Made by a program: the position numbers and the translations under genes
The notes under the pieces: generated by a model
The model's input: only the letters and a program-made list of their open reading frames with translations
What the model was told of the DNA's origin: nothing
Databases searched by the model: none
Shown here: in pieces, positions 44,531 through 52,656 of the stretch
How the letters are laid out: each line of letters starts with the position of its first letter
Position numbering within the stretch: position 1 is the stretch's first letter
From: Coleofasciculus sp937127375
GTDB taxonomy: Bacteria; Cyanobacteriota; Cyanobacteriia; Cyanobacteriales; Coleofasciculaceae
NCBI GenBank assembly: GCA_040218875.1
Contig: JAVJQP010000072.1
Direction: 5' to 3' (one strand)
Length of the DNA: 64,000 nucleotides

Positions 44531-45727
44531 TTACTGGAGTTGTTGAATTGCCGCATTAGCGTGTAATCTGACACTCAATTGAGGATCATTCTGAAGTTGG
44601 GTTAAAGCACTCATGGCGTCGCGGATTCCTAATTGTCCCCAACTGTAGGCTAATGCTTGTTTAATCACCATTGTATCAACACTGGGATGTCCAGACTGGA
44701 AGAAATCTAGCAAGATTTTAGCGCCTTGGTGTTTCAGATTTGGGGTTTCAATCCGCCCAAAAACGCGCACAATTTCTAAGATGGAGTCTTCGGCTATGGC
44801 GGGTAATGCTTGGTGTAAATACTCCAATGCAGTCGCCGTTTCTATCCGCGCCAATACCTGAATGACGGTAATTTGTAGGGGAACGGGAGTTAAAGGCGAT
44901 CGCACAACTGGAAATAACGCCTCAGTTGCTTGATCTGTACCGATTCTACCGATCGCGATCGCGGCTTGCTGACAGACGTCTAAGTTCAGATCATACAGCA
45001 GGGGTTGCAGATAGATTAATGTATCGAGATCTGTTTGTGAGGAGGCGCTTAAGCCTAACCCGATCACCGCTTCCTTGCGAACCGATGCTGCATAATCCTT
45101 TAATGCCACCAAGAAAACGGGTACAATGCGATCGTCATGGAAACGACTCAGGGCAGCAATGGCGGTGACGCGCACCTGTACATCGGGATCATGGACGACA
45201 CTTAATAAGGGATTAATCACCTCTGCACAATGCATCTGCGCTAAGGCGCGACTGGCGAAAAGACGAGATTCCGGTTTCACCAACAAATCAGTCAACGCCT
45301 CAACCGCAGGATGTCCAATCGCGGCTAATGCACTAGATGCGATCGCACTTAACTCTTCATCTTCACTGTGATCGAGTAATTTCACCAATGTCCGAATCAC
45401 GTCAGGCGTATTAAATCCACCCAAAATCCGCCCCGCAAACCACCGTTGCTCTAAATCCGCCTCCTCATCTTCCAGAATCTCGATCAACGGTATTACAATA
45501 CTCTCTCCCCATTGTGGCAAAACCTTGGCAATATCCCAACGCGCCTGAAAATCTCCCTGTTCCAAAACCGTTAACGCCATCGCCAATCCTAGGGGCAATT
45601 CCTTTGTTTCTTGACTGGAATGATTTCGGCTGCACTCATCCAACGGTAATTGCTGCAAACATTGAGTGACTGACAACCAATCCCCTTGCTCTGTGGCAAC
45701 TGTGGCTTGTTTAAGAAGTTTGTCCAT
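44531..45727 (-). CDS. HEAT-repeat protein
   Basis: 398 residues made almost entirely of HEAT or PBS-lyase-like HEAT repeats, about 31 residues each: FAGRILGGFNTPDVIRTLVK, ASSALAAIGHPAVEALTDLL, VRVTAIAALSRFHDDRIVPV, VRKEAVIGLGLSA and so on to the end. The scaffold is a right-handed solenoid for protein binding. Cyanobacterial relatives include phycobilin lyase-like and general HEAT proteins, and no lyase active-site residue can be assigned here. It is divergent from nirA across about 255 bases that contain the NtcA-type promoter of nirA, so it might also respond to nitrogen; that is speculation. Confidence 0.85.
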   Translation of the reverse strand: MDKLLKQATVATEQGDWLSVTQCLQQLPLDECSRNHSSQETKELPLGLAMALTVLEQGDFQARWDIAKVLPQWGESIVIPLIEILEDEEADLEQRWFAGRILGGFNTPDVIRTLVKLLDHSEDEELSAIASSALAAIGHPAVEALTDLLVKPESRLFASRALAQMHCAEVINPLLSVVHDPDVQVRVTAIAALSRFHDDRIVPVFLVALKDYAASVRKEAVIGLGLSASSQTDLDTLIYLQPLLYDLNLDVCQQAAIAIGRIGTDQATEALFPVVRSPLTPVPLQITVIQVLARIETATALEYLHQALPAIAEDSILEIVRVFGRIETPNLKHQGAKILLDFFQSGHPSVDTMVIKQALAYSWGQLGIRDAMSALTQLQNDPQLSVRLHANAAIQQLQ

Positions 45728-45876
45728 TGTTTGATCAATTGCATCGTTACCCAGACTGAATGGTGTGCCACTTCAGCCTCACTCTTCCTATCGTTTCATA
45801 GAATCTAGGATTTATAAACATTTAATTCACAAATTGCATTTATATGATGCATTTTGTTCAAACTCAACTTAAAAAC

Positions 45877-45890
45877 GTATCCAAATATAC
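45877..45890 (+). promoter_or_regulatory. NtcA-binding box of nirA
   Basis: GTATCCAAATATAC is an exact GTA-N8-TAC box. A TAN3T -10 element (TACCTT, 45913-45918) lies 22 bases downstream, the classic spacing of NtcA-activated promoters. Confidence 0.88.
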
Positions 45891-45912
45891 AATTCACTAC
45901 TTTAACCTTGCT

Positions 45913-45918
45913 TACCTT
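45913..45918 (+). promoter_or_regulatory. -10 element of the nirA promoter
   Basis: TACCTT fits TAN3T and is placed correctly relative to the NtcA box. A start site near 45925 would leave a leader of about 58 bases before the ATG at 45983. Confidence 0.7.
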
Positions 45919-45982
45919 ACTGAAATTAAGAGGGGAAATTTTAGTAGAACCGAAAACCGTAAAAATTCATCAAAATAGCGCT

Positions 45983-47884
45983 ATGACTACAACAAAAGAC
46001 GTATCCAAAAAAATAAACAAAGTGGAAAAAGCCAAAGCAGAGAAAGATGGGCTAGACATTAAACATGAACTGGAAAGCTTAATCGAACTTGGCTGGGAAA
46101 ACGTTGATAAAACCGACTTAGAACTTCGCCTCAAGTGGTTAGGTGTCTTTTTTCGTCCAGTCACTCCTGGCAAATTCATGTTGCGCTTACGCACACCCAA
46201 TGGTTATCTGGACAGTGAGAAAATGCGGGTTCTCGCCAGTATTGTGCAGCGTTATGGTGATGATGGTAGCGCCGATATTACTACTCGCCAAAATATTCAA
46301 CTGCGAGGCGTCCGTTTAGAAGATATTCCAGACATTTTCCGTCAACTGCAATCTATTAATATGACCAGTGTGCAGACGGGAATGGATAATGTGCGGAATT
46401 TAACCGGATCACCCGTCGCCGGAATTGATGCGGACGAAATCATTGACACCCGTGACATGGTGCAAAAATTGCAGGACATGATTACCAATAACGGGGAAGG
46501 CAATTATGCGTTTACTAATCTTCCGCGTAAATTCAATATTGCCATTGAAGGAGGGCGGGATAACTCCATTCATGCTGAAATTAATGATATTGCCTTTGTC
46601 CCTGCCTATCGGGATGGAGAATTAGGTTTTAATGTTTTAGTCGGCGGTTATTTATCAGCCCAGCGTTGTGTGGAAGCGATTCCCTTAAATGCATGGGTTC
46701 CGGCAAATGAAGCAGATGTGATTAACTTGAGTGGTGCGATTCTCACCGTTTATACTCAGAACGGATTAAAAGAGGGATTAAGAAAAAGCCGCCAAAAAGC
46801 CCGGATGATGTGGTTAATTGATAAATGGGGCGTAGAAAAATTCCGGGCGGAAGTTGAAAAAACTTATGAGAAAGAAATTCTCCCGGCTGCGCCTGAGGAT
46901 GAGATTACCCAAGAGAAAAAAGATTACATTGGGGTTTATCCGCAAAAGCAACCAGGATACAGTTATGTGGGCTTACTGGTTCCTGTGGGGCGCTTGTCAG
47001 CCGACACCATGTTTGAGTTAGCCCGATTAGCTGATGTTTATGGCAATGGTGAAATTCGCTTAACCGTTGAACAAAATTTAATTATTCCCTACATTGCCAA
47101 TGAAAAAATCGAAGCGTTTCTGAGTGAACCGTTACTCCAGCAGTTTCCGATTCATCCCTCTACGCTTACCCGTTCATTGGTGTCTTGTACGGGGAATCGC
47201 TATTGCAATTTTGCCATCATAGAAACCAAACAACGGGCATTAAAATTAGCACAAGAACTGGATCAAGAATTAGACATTCCCGAACGAGTTCGGATACACT
47301 GGACTGGATGTCCCAACTCCTGTGGACAACCTCAAGTTGCTGATATTGGCTTAATGGGTACGAAAGTTCGTAAAGATGGCACACCTGTCGAAGGGGTGAA
47401 TCTTTATACTGGGGGAAAAGTCGGCAAAGATGCTAAACTCGGAGACGTATTGGAAAAAGGAATTGCCTGCGATGATCTAAAACCGATTCTGCGGAATCTA
47501 TTAATTGAAAACTTTGATGCTAAAGTTAAGGATGGAGTGGTTATAGAACCGGAGCCAGAAATTCAGGAGAATGTTCCAGAGGATACTCAACCTTCATCTG
47601 AGACAGAAACGAACGGCAATCAAGCTCAAACAAAGCTATTTTTCGCGGAATCTTGGAAACAGGTTGACGGCAATTCTCAGGAATTTATCCTGGACATGGC
47701 TGAAAGCCAAGGCATTGAAATCGACAGTAGTTGTCGTGCTGGTACTTGCGGGACTTGTGCTAAGAAGTTATTAAAAGGTCAAGTGAAGTATGAGGAAGAG
47801 TATGATGCTGTGGCAGATTTAGAGGAAGGCATGGTTTTGACTTGTTGTGCTTTACCTGACGGACAAGTGGTGATTGATGCTTAA
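45983..47884 (+). CDS. nirA: Ferredoxin-nitrite reductase NirA with fused C-terminal ferredoxin domain
   Basis: Six-electron reduction of nitrite to ammonium using ferredoxin, siroheme and a [4Fe-4S] cluster. The cluster/siroheme cysteines are Cys402 and Cys408 (SCTGNRYCNF) and Cys443 and Cys447 (TGCPNSCGQP). NirA proper ends near residue 515. An acidic linker follows, then a plant-type [2Fe-2S] ferredoxin domain with Cys584, Cys589 and Cys592 (SSCRAGTCGTCAKK) and a fourth Cys at 621/622. This NirA-ferredoxin fusion is known from Leptolyngbya (Plectonema) boryana and some relatives. The start is set at 45983 because the frame upstream to 45854 would overlap the NtcA box and -10 element. The protein has 633 residues. 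No nitrate transporter or nitrate reductase gene follows. Confidence 0.96.
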   Translation: MTTTKDVSKKINKVEKAKAEKDGLDIKHELESLIELGWENVDKTDLELRLKWLGVFFRPVTPGKFMLRLRTPNGYLDSEKMRVLASIVQRYGDDGSADITTRQNIQLRGVRLEDIPDIFRQLQSINMTSVQTGMDNVRNLTGSPVAGIDADEIIDTRDMVQKLQDMITNNGEGNYAFTNLPRKFNIAIEGGRDNSIHAEINDIAFVPAYRDGELGFNVLVGGYLSAQRCVEAIPLNAWVPANEADVINLSGAILTVYTQNGLKEGLRKSRQKARMMWLIDKWGVEKFRAEVEKTYEKEILPAAPEDEITQEKKDYIGVYPQKQPGYSYVGLLVPVGRLSADTMFELARLADVYGNGEIRLTVEQNLIIPYIANEKIEAFLSEPLLQQFPIHPSTLTRSLVSCTGNRYCNFAIIETKQRALKLAQELDQELDIPERVRIHWTGCPNSCGQPQVADIGLMGTKVRKDGTPVEGVNLYTGGKVGKDAKLGDVLEKGIACDDLKPILRNLLIENFDAKVKDGVVIEPEPEIQENVPEDTQPSSETETNGNQAQTKLFFAESWKQVDGNSQEFILDMAESQGIEIDSSCRAGTCGTCAKKLLKGQVKYEEEYDAVADLEEGMVLTCCALPDGQVVIDA

Positions 47885-47933
47885 GGCGTTTGTCTTGTGT
47901 CATTGGTTTGTCCTATAGTTCTCACATTGGGTT

Positions 47934-47994
47934 GGGGCGGGTTTAGTGAAATTCGGGTGAAGTCAAAAAAGATAGTAGTGAAACCCGCCCCTAC
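47934..47994. mobile_element. MITE-like repeat family A, copy 9
   Basis: GGGGCGGGTTTAGTGAAATT ... GTGAAACCCGCCCCTAC. It directly abuts a family I element at 47993. Confidence 0.87.
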
Positions 47995-48100
47995 TGGACT
48001 GACACAGCTAAAATTGTGGAATAGATTTGACGTTTAACCGGGCGCACGCCATGCGCCCCTACAATGCTAATCCACCAATTAAGGTGTGCCACGACACTAC
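47993..48100 (-). repeat. Dispersed element family I, copy 2
   Basis: Reverse-oriented copy of 35526-35628, from ACTGGACTGACACAGCT to GGTGTGCCACGACACTAC. The outer bases of each end (GTAGTGTCGTGGCACA against TACTGGACTGACACA) form a weak terminal inverted repeat. Confidence 0.8.
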
Positions 48101-48172
48101 ATTCGGATAACCCTGTTTCACTCTTCATCCTGGTTTCGCTCTGTCTCCGATTGACTAAATAAGTCAACCCAA

Positions 48173-48616
48173 TTATTTTATTTTTTCGCCCAAAAATTGA
48201 TAAGGATTGGTATAATGATTTGAGTCTCCTGAATACAACTTAAAATACATAACGCCTGAGCCTAACCACAAGACTAAAAAGATTAACGTCATCAGGGAAC
48301 CCCAGGAAAAAAGCTTAGGTTTTCGGTTGGTGGTTAATAATTTATGGGGTAATGGTGAAAGTTCTAATGGTGTACGACTTGGGGGGGTATTTAGGGCAAC
48401 TTCGGTGCCTTGGACAGTAATTAATTTCAGCTTATGTAGCTCTGTAAGCGCGGCGTAAACTTCGCTCAAGCTAACTGAATGTTCAAGGAATTCTGCTGTC
48501 CAAGCCTGAAAGTCATGCCAGTTAAAATTTACTTTATGATTGGTTCTAGTATGAAACCGAATCCAGTGATAGAGTAAACTCTCGCAGGGGGAAAGCTTAG
48601 TCTTGATCATTACCAA
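48173..48616 (-). CDS. Hypothetical protein with one membrane helix
   Basis: 147 residues (an in-frame ATG two codons later could also serve). The N-terminal 75 residues look like a winged-helix-type fold (ESLLYHWIRFHTRTNHKVNF ... LTELHKLKLITV). A proline-rich linker follows, and a single hydrophobic helix (about 105-127, LMTLIFLVLWLGSGVMYF) precedes a short tail. No family is recognised. It lies between nirA and the CnaT-like gene on the opposite strand, beside a second small unknown gene in the same direction 92 bases away. A membrane-tethered regulator is conceivable, nothing more. Confidence 0.6.
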   Translation of the reverse strand: MVMIKTKLSPCESLLYHWIRFHTRTNHKVNFNWHDFQAWTAEFLEHSVSLSEVYAALTELHKLKLITVQGTEVALNTPPSRTPLELSPLPHKLLTTNRKPKLFSWGSLMTLIFLVLWLGSGVMYFKLYSGDSNHYTNPYQFLGEKIK

Positions 48617-48708
48617 AACTCCAAATTTTCTATACGTTTGAGCATTGTATGGAGGTGATATTGGCTGAACAACTTAGCTAGAGGAGGCTATCCTTTCGCT
48701 GGAAGTGG

Positions 48709-48912
48709 CTACAGCACTAACAGATATTCTCCATGTTCCGGAATCCAAGTCAGCCATTCATGATCCGAGACTTGGGAAAGTATCAACGCCTCATAGTGGG
48801 CAAATGGATTGGGGAGTTCCTCTAATCTCAGCCACATTCCTGGTTGCAGATAGCGAAAAATTGCACTAGCCGAGAGGTTGGCTGGAGGGGGTTGCGGTTG
48901 TGGATTTTGCAT
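48709..48912 (-). CDS. Small conserved-looking hypothetical protein
   Basis: 67 residues: a proline-rich start (NPQPQPPPANLSA) and then a compact domain AIFRYLQPGMWLRLEELPNP ... VSDHEWLTWIPEHGEYLLVL rich in Trp, Glu and Leu. The W-x-W and PEHGEY patches look conserved, but no family name is known to me. Its start codon is about 34 bases from a GTA-N8-TAC box that also faces the CnaT-like gene, so the region may be a divergent, nitrogen-controlled promoter. Confidence 0.55.
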   Translation of the reverse strand: MQNPQPQPPPANLSASAIFRYLQPGMWLRLEELPNPFAHYEALILSQVSDHEWLTWIPEHGEYLLVL

Positions 48913-48945
48913 ATCTGTGCCGTCTGATTCTCGATTCTCTATCTT

Positions 48946-48959
48946 GTATCAGAATATAC
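48946..48959. promoter_or_regulatory. NtcA-type box 1 upstream of the CnaT-like gene
   Basis: GTATCAGAATATAC matches GTA-N8-TAC exactly. It lies in the divergent region between the 48912 and 49150 genes. Confidence 0.7.
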
Positions 48960-48973
48960 TAAAATTAATATCT

Positions 48974-48987
48974 GTATCAAATAATAC
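48974..48987. promoter_or_regulatory. NtcA-type box 2 upstream of the CnaT-like gene
   Basis: GTATCAAATAATAC also matches GTA-N8-TAC exactly and is 28 bases from box 1, so the two sit on similar helix faces (about 2.7 turns). No TAN3T element at the ideal 22-23 bases was found, although TAGATT occurs 14 bases downstream. Confidence 0.68.
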
Positions 48988-49149
48988 ATAAAAATTAATT
49001 GTAGATTTGTTAACTAATCCTCACAGCGTTCACTCAATGGCGAAGTCGTTGCATCTTTGTTCAGGATTCACGAACGGTGTTCTCTCAATCTGCTATCGTC
49101 CTAAACCGTTATCGTCATAGTCCCATCGTCCTATTTTTCATCCCCCATT

Positions 49150-50202
49150 ATGAGTATTATTTTCAGAGAACTGCTAAAGAAAGTGGGCAGTGGTAGCCAT
49201 ACTCACAAAGATTTAACTCGTGAAGAAGCCGCCAACGCCACAGAAATGATCCTGAATGAAGACGCGACGCCGGCTCAAATTGGGGCGTTTTTAATTGCCC
49301 ATAGAATTAAGCGCCCCACGAGTGAGGAACTTGCGGGAATGTTGGATGCGTATGATAAATTGGGTTGTACATTGCCTCGGTTATCCGGTGATCCGATAGT
49401 CACAGTAATGGGGACACCTTACGACGGGCGATCGCGAACCGCCCCAGTTACTCTATTAACGGCGCTAATGCTGGCGGCTTCCGGGGTTCCGGTAATCCAA
49501 CATGGCGGCGACTGTATGGCAACAAAATATGGCATTCCCCTGGTGGAAATATGGCAAGGATTGGGCATCGATTTTACCCGATTGAGTCTTACCCAAGTGC
49601 ATCAGGCTTTAGACACAACTCGCTTTGGGTTTATCTACACCCCTAACCATTTTCCGGCGACTCAAAGTTTAGTGAATTATCGGGATCAGATTGGCAAGCG
49701 TCCCCCCTTTGCCACGATTGAATTAATTTGGCTTCCTTATGCGGGGAATGTGCATCTCGTGGCTGGGTTTGTCCATCCCCCCACGGAAGAATTTATGCAG
49801 GGAACATTAGGATTACGAGGTGTCAACAATTACACCTTAATCAAGGGGTTAGAGGGAAGTTGCGATTTGCCTCGTGAACGGACGGTGATTATTTCGACAC
49901 ATAAACCTGGAGACAGCGAACCCTACCAACGCCTGAAACTTCACCCTAGGGATTATGGTTTTGAAGGGAAGGAGGTTCCTTTAGAGTCAAAGGAACAATT
50001 ATTGGCACAAATTAAGGATGTTTTAGCTGGAAAATCTTCAGAATTTCAAAAATCTGTGATTTGGAATGGTGGGTTTTATCTTTGGCGGTGTGGGGTTTGC
50101 CCTATGTTAGAGGATGGATTAAGCAAGGCGGAGTCTTTGTTAACTACAGGTACACTTCAGCGGCAGTTGGCTGAGATTGAGTCTACTGTAAGTAGGGGTT
50201 GA
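49150..50202 (+). CDS. Anthranilate phosphoribosyltransferase-like protein, probably CnaT/NirB-type nitrate assimilation factor
   Basis: 350 residues with the TrpD fold (LTREEAANATEMILNEDATP, QIGAFLIAHRIKRPTSEELA). The PRPP-binding GTGGD motif of true TrpD is replaced by GTPYDG (88-93) and the anthranilate-site HGNR by HGGD (118-121), so it is unlikely to make tryptophan. From memory, cyanobacterial proteins of this type include CnaT of Anabaena and the similar-sized NirB of Synechococcus, both needed for nitrite/nitrate assimilation and encoded near nirA. The present gene lies 1.3 kb after nirA with two NtcA boxes upstream, which fits. The identity as CnaT is likely, not proven. Confidence 0.85.
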   Translation: MSIIFRELLKKVGSGSHTHKDLTREEAANATEMILNEDATPAQIGAFLIAHRIKRPTSEELAGMLDAYDKLGCTLPRLSGDPIVTVMGTPYDGRSRTAPVTLLTALMLAASGVPVIQHGGDCMATKYGIPLVEIWQGLGIDFTRLSLTQVHQALDTTRFGFIYTPNHFPATQSLVNYRDQIGKRPPFATIELIWLPYAGNVHLVAGFVHPPTEEFMQGTLGLRGVNNYTLIKGLEGSCDLPRERTVIISTHKPGDSEPYQRLKLHPRDYGFEGKEVPLESKEQLLAQIKDVLAGKSSEFQKSVIWNGGFYLWRCGVCPMLEDGLSKAESLLTTGTLQRQLAEIESTVSRG

Positions 50203-50296
50203 AAGAGGGAACGGGGAATGGGGAATCAATTAGGGGCTGCTGAATAAGTCTTGTGGTGGGGGAAGAGAGCAGGGGAAGCAGGGGAAGCTCAACGTT

Positions 50297-50336
50297 TAGA
50301 TCCCCCTAAATCCCCCTTAAAAAGGGGGACTTTGAA
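50297..50336. repeat. GGATCCCCCT/AAGGGGGA repeat
   Basis: GATCCCCCTAAATCCCCCTT then AAAAAGGGGGACTTTG, the inverse of about 20684-20722. Confidence 0.7.
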
Positions 50337-50360
50337 TACTATCAAATCCGGTTGATTGTA

Positions 50361-50450
50361 TAGCAGTCGCCAGGGTCATTAGGACATAAAATGAATGCCG
50401 TGTATTTTTTTGAGGCAAGTTTAGTGTCCTAACCGTTGTGGCGGTTGCTA
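50361..50450. mobile_element. MITE-like repeat family F, full copy
   Basis: 90 bp with inverted ends TAGCAGTCGCCAGGGTCATT then AGGACA, and TGTCCTAACCGTTGTGGCGG then TTGCTA. Flanking TGTA and TACA extend the symmetry. Half copies occur at 28538 and 52657. Confidence 0.78.
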
Positions 50451-50464
50451 TACACAGATGCTGT

Positions 50465-50615
50465 TAAGCTGTCATGCATTTAAATTGGGTATTGGTAGCG
50501 AGCAAGATGCAAAGCCTGTGGCATGGCTTCGCTAAAGCCTGCGGCATGGCTTCGCTAAACGCACTACAAAGCTTTCGCCATTATTGACATTAAGGTTTAA
50601 ATGCCGAACAGCTTA
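50465..50615 (+). mobile_element. Dispersed element family G, copy 2
   Basis: 151 bp from TAAGCTGTCATGCATTTAAA to TTTAAATGCCGAACAGCTTA, inverted ends of about 20 bp. A unit AAAGCCTGYGGCATGGCTTC is present twice inside, which explains the extra length against 19165. Confidence 0.85.
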
Positions 50616-50680
50616 CTTGACAAAGTGTGTTTTAGCCGTTTTTAGTGAGGCTTTTTAACCAGATTTGATGTAATTTATTG

Positions 50681-50745
50681 TCCCCCCCTTTTTAAGGGGG
50701 GCTAGGGGGGATCTCTTATTAAGTAAAGGTTGCAGCATTAAGTTT
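50681..50745. repeat. CCCCCTTTTTAAGGGGGG repeat with flank
   Basis: CCCCCCTTTTTAAGGGGGGC then TAGGGGGGATCTCTTATTAA; the inverse of 20376-20430. Confidence 0.7.
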
Positions 50746-50811
50746 ACACGGATAGACATTGCCGTAGCCCAACCTGTTTCTTATTGTCACAAAACTGTAT
50801 TCCACAGAACA

Positions 50812-50929
50812 TAAGTAGTCGGACAAAAGAAAACGGTGCTGCATTAAGTGCAAGTAAATCACCCTCAAACCCTTACTGTTGCCTGTTCCCTAATCTCAAC
50901 CGTTAACTTTAATTGTGTCCACCCACTTA
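50812..50929. mobile_element. MITE-like repeat family H, copy 2
   Basis: TAAGTAGTCGGACA at the left and TGTCCACCCACTTA at the right are imperfect inverses (118 bp). A solo left end (TAAGTAGTCGGACATTG) lies at about 10728. Confidence 0.7.
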
Positions 50930-50939
50930 ATATTACCCA

Positions 50940-51911
50940 TTAACCTCGCCAATCTGCTAACTGAGTCACCAGAAAATAGCGAATATGATCGGTAAACGTA
51001 GAACCGAAATCGTTTGTCCCGTGACCCATACCCGGAACGACATAACAATCACTATTCGGAAATCGCTTGGCACAAGCCTTAGCATCGGCGACATTAACCA
51101 TGCGATCGCGCTTCCCGACCAAAAAGCGAATCCGACGATGAGAGTCTACCCGATCCGCATACGTCATCGGGTTACAAGCCTGACCAAACTCATCGGGATG
51201 TTTGAGAGAATTAGCGACTCGCAAGAGGGGAACCAAACTCTGGAGATCCGGTTGAAATTTGCCCAGCAACGCTTCTGCTAACCCACCTAGAGGCGATGCA
51301 GCCAATTCTGGCAAAATAAAGCCCCCCCAGCTTTTGGCAAAGGTTTGCAGGTTAGCATGACCGATCGCACCCAGTAATCGTTCTCCCATTCCATCTGTAG
51401 TAAAGGCAAATGCACTAAATAAAACCCCCATACTAACGCCAAATAGCGCCAACCGAGGATCAGTGAGATGATAGCGATCGCGACAGAAATTCCGCACTAA
51501 GCCAATATCCCGCGCTGTGACACTGAACATCCGCAGCATCAGTTGAGTATCAAAGCAAATACCACGATCCAGAAGCGGTTTAATTTCAACCTGCGCCACC
51601 CCGGAAAACGTCCGCATGAAACTGCGTTCACCTGCTAGAGGGGTGTCAAATAATGCCACAGCAATCCCCATCTGGGTCAGCGTTGGCACAATAAAGGCAT
51701 TCCAGCCATAAGGCGCACACATCCCTTGAATACCAATCACCAACGGTGTCTGATCGCCAGGTCGATCCTGTGGCAAAAAGACAGCCACGGGGAAACTACT
51801 CAGCCGTTCGTCGATATCGCTAATTCCCGTAAGGTGAAACGGTTCGTGGAACCAATAACGCTGACCTGTAATTCCCTCAAAGGCGATCGGGTCACAACCG
51901 TAAACAGTCAT
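50940..51911 (-). CDS. Alpha/beta hydrolase family protein
   Basis: 323 residues, a single alpha/beta hydrolase domain without signal peptide. The nucleophile elbow is FGVSMG (Ser within residues about 160-165), and the C-terminal half offers an acid in VGKRDRMVN and the catalytic His in VPGMGHGTND, so the triad is complete. There is an unusual N-terminal extension (GITGQRYWFHEPFHLTGISD). The substrate is unknown. A methyltransferase starts divergently 72 bases away; the pair may share regulation. Confidence 0.82.
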   Translation of the reverse strand: MTVYGCDPIAFEGITGQRYWFHEPFHLTGISDIDERLSSFPVAVFLPQDRPGDQTPLVIGIQGMCAPYGWNAFIVPTLTQMGIAVALFDTPLAGERSFMRTFSGVAQVEIKPLLDRGICFDTQLMLRMFSVTARDIGLVRNFCRDRYHLTDPRLALFGVSMGVLFSAFAFTTDGMGERLLGAIGHANLQTFAKSWGGFILPELAASPLGGLAEALLGKFQPDLQSLVPLLRVANSLKHPDEFGQACNPMTYADRVDSHRRIRFLVGKRDRMVNVADAKACAKRFPNSDCYVVPGMGHGTNDFGSTFTDHIRYFLVTQLADWRG

Positions 51912-51983
51912 GGGATGCGTATCCTTTACATTCCGTAATTTTTCTTAAACTAAGAGATAGCATCCTATTTTCCGCTAACGACT

Positions 51984-52646
51984 ATGCTGCTGCAATCCAA
52001 CCAACGGACGAAACTAGACGATACCGAGGATACCCTGTTTTACTCCTTCCCTCGCTTTGTTACCCATGTTGATGCTGGGTTTCTGGATCAACTCACTCAA
52101 CTCTATAGAGAACGCCTGAAACCCCATACTCGCATCCTGGATATGATGAGTAGTCATGTATCCCACTTGCCCGATGATATGGAATTTGCCCATGTTGAGG
52201 GACACGGGATGAATGAACAGGAACTAGCACGCAATCCCCACTTAAACCATTACTTTGTCCACAATCTGAATAAAAATCCTCAGTTACCGTTGCCAGATCA
52301 AGAGTTTGATGCGGTTCTCAACTGTGTCTCGATTCAGTACCTACAATACCCTGATGCTGTGTTTCAGGAGATTCACCGCATTCTCAAACCCGGGGGTATC
52401 GCCATTATCAGCTTTTCCAATCGTATGTTCTTCCAAAAAGCGATCGCGGCATGGCGAGACGGAACTGAAGCCAGTCGTGTGCAACTTGTCAAGCGTTATT
52501 TTCAATCTGTACCCGGATTTGGTACTCCCGAAGTGATTGCCCGTTCTTCGCCAGTTCCCAGTTTGTTCCAGATGCTAGGGGTTGGCGGGGGTGATCCCTT
52601 CTACGCCGTCATCGCCCAGCGTCAAGACAATCAACAGGGAGTTTAA
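51984..52646 (+). CDS. Class I SAM-dependent methyltransferase
   Basis: 220 residues of the methyltransferase-11/25 type. The SAM-binding region is degenerate: TRILDMMSSHVSHLPDD replaces the usual DLGCGxG loop, while later blocks are normal (PLPDQEFDAVLNCVSIQYL, EIHRILKPGGIAIISFSNRM). The missing glycine-rich loop is shared by a known cyanobacterial subgroup of this family, so activity is possible. The substrate is unknown. It is divergent from the alpha/beta hydrolase. The short gap contains no repeat, which is unusual in this window. Confidence 0.82.
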   Translation: MLLQSNQRTKLDDTEDTLFYSFPRFVTHVDAGFLDQLTQLYRERLKPHTRILDMMSSHVSHLPDDMEFAHVEGHGMNEQELARNPHLNHYFVHNLNKNPQLPLPDQEFDAVLNCVSIQYLQYPDAVFQEIHRILKPGGIAIISFSNRMFFQKAIAAWRDGTEASRVQLVKRYFQSVPGFGTPEVIARSSPVPSLFQMLGVGGGDPFYAVIAQRQDNQQGV

Positions 52647-52656
52647 CTAGGAGTTA

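Noticed and set aside
45854..45982. N-terminal extension of nirA
   Set aside because: It would overlap the NtcA box and the -10 element, and NirA proteins start near the ATG at 45983.
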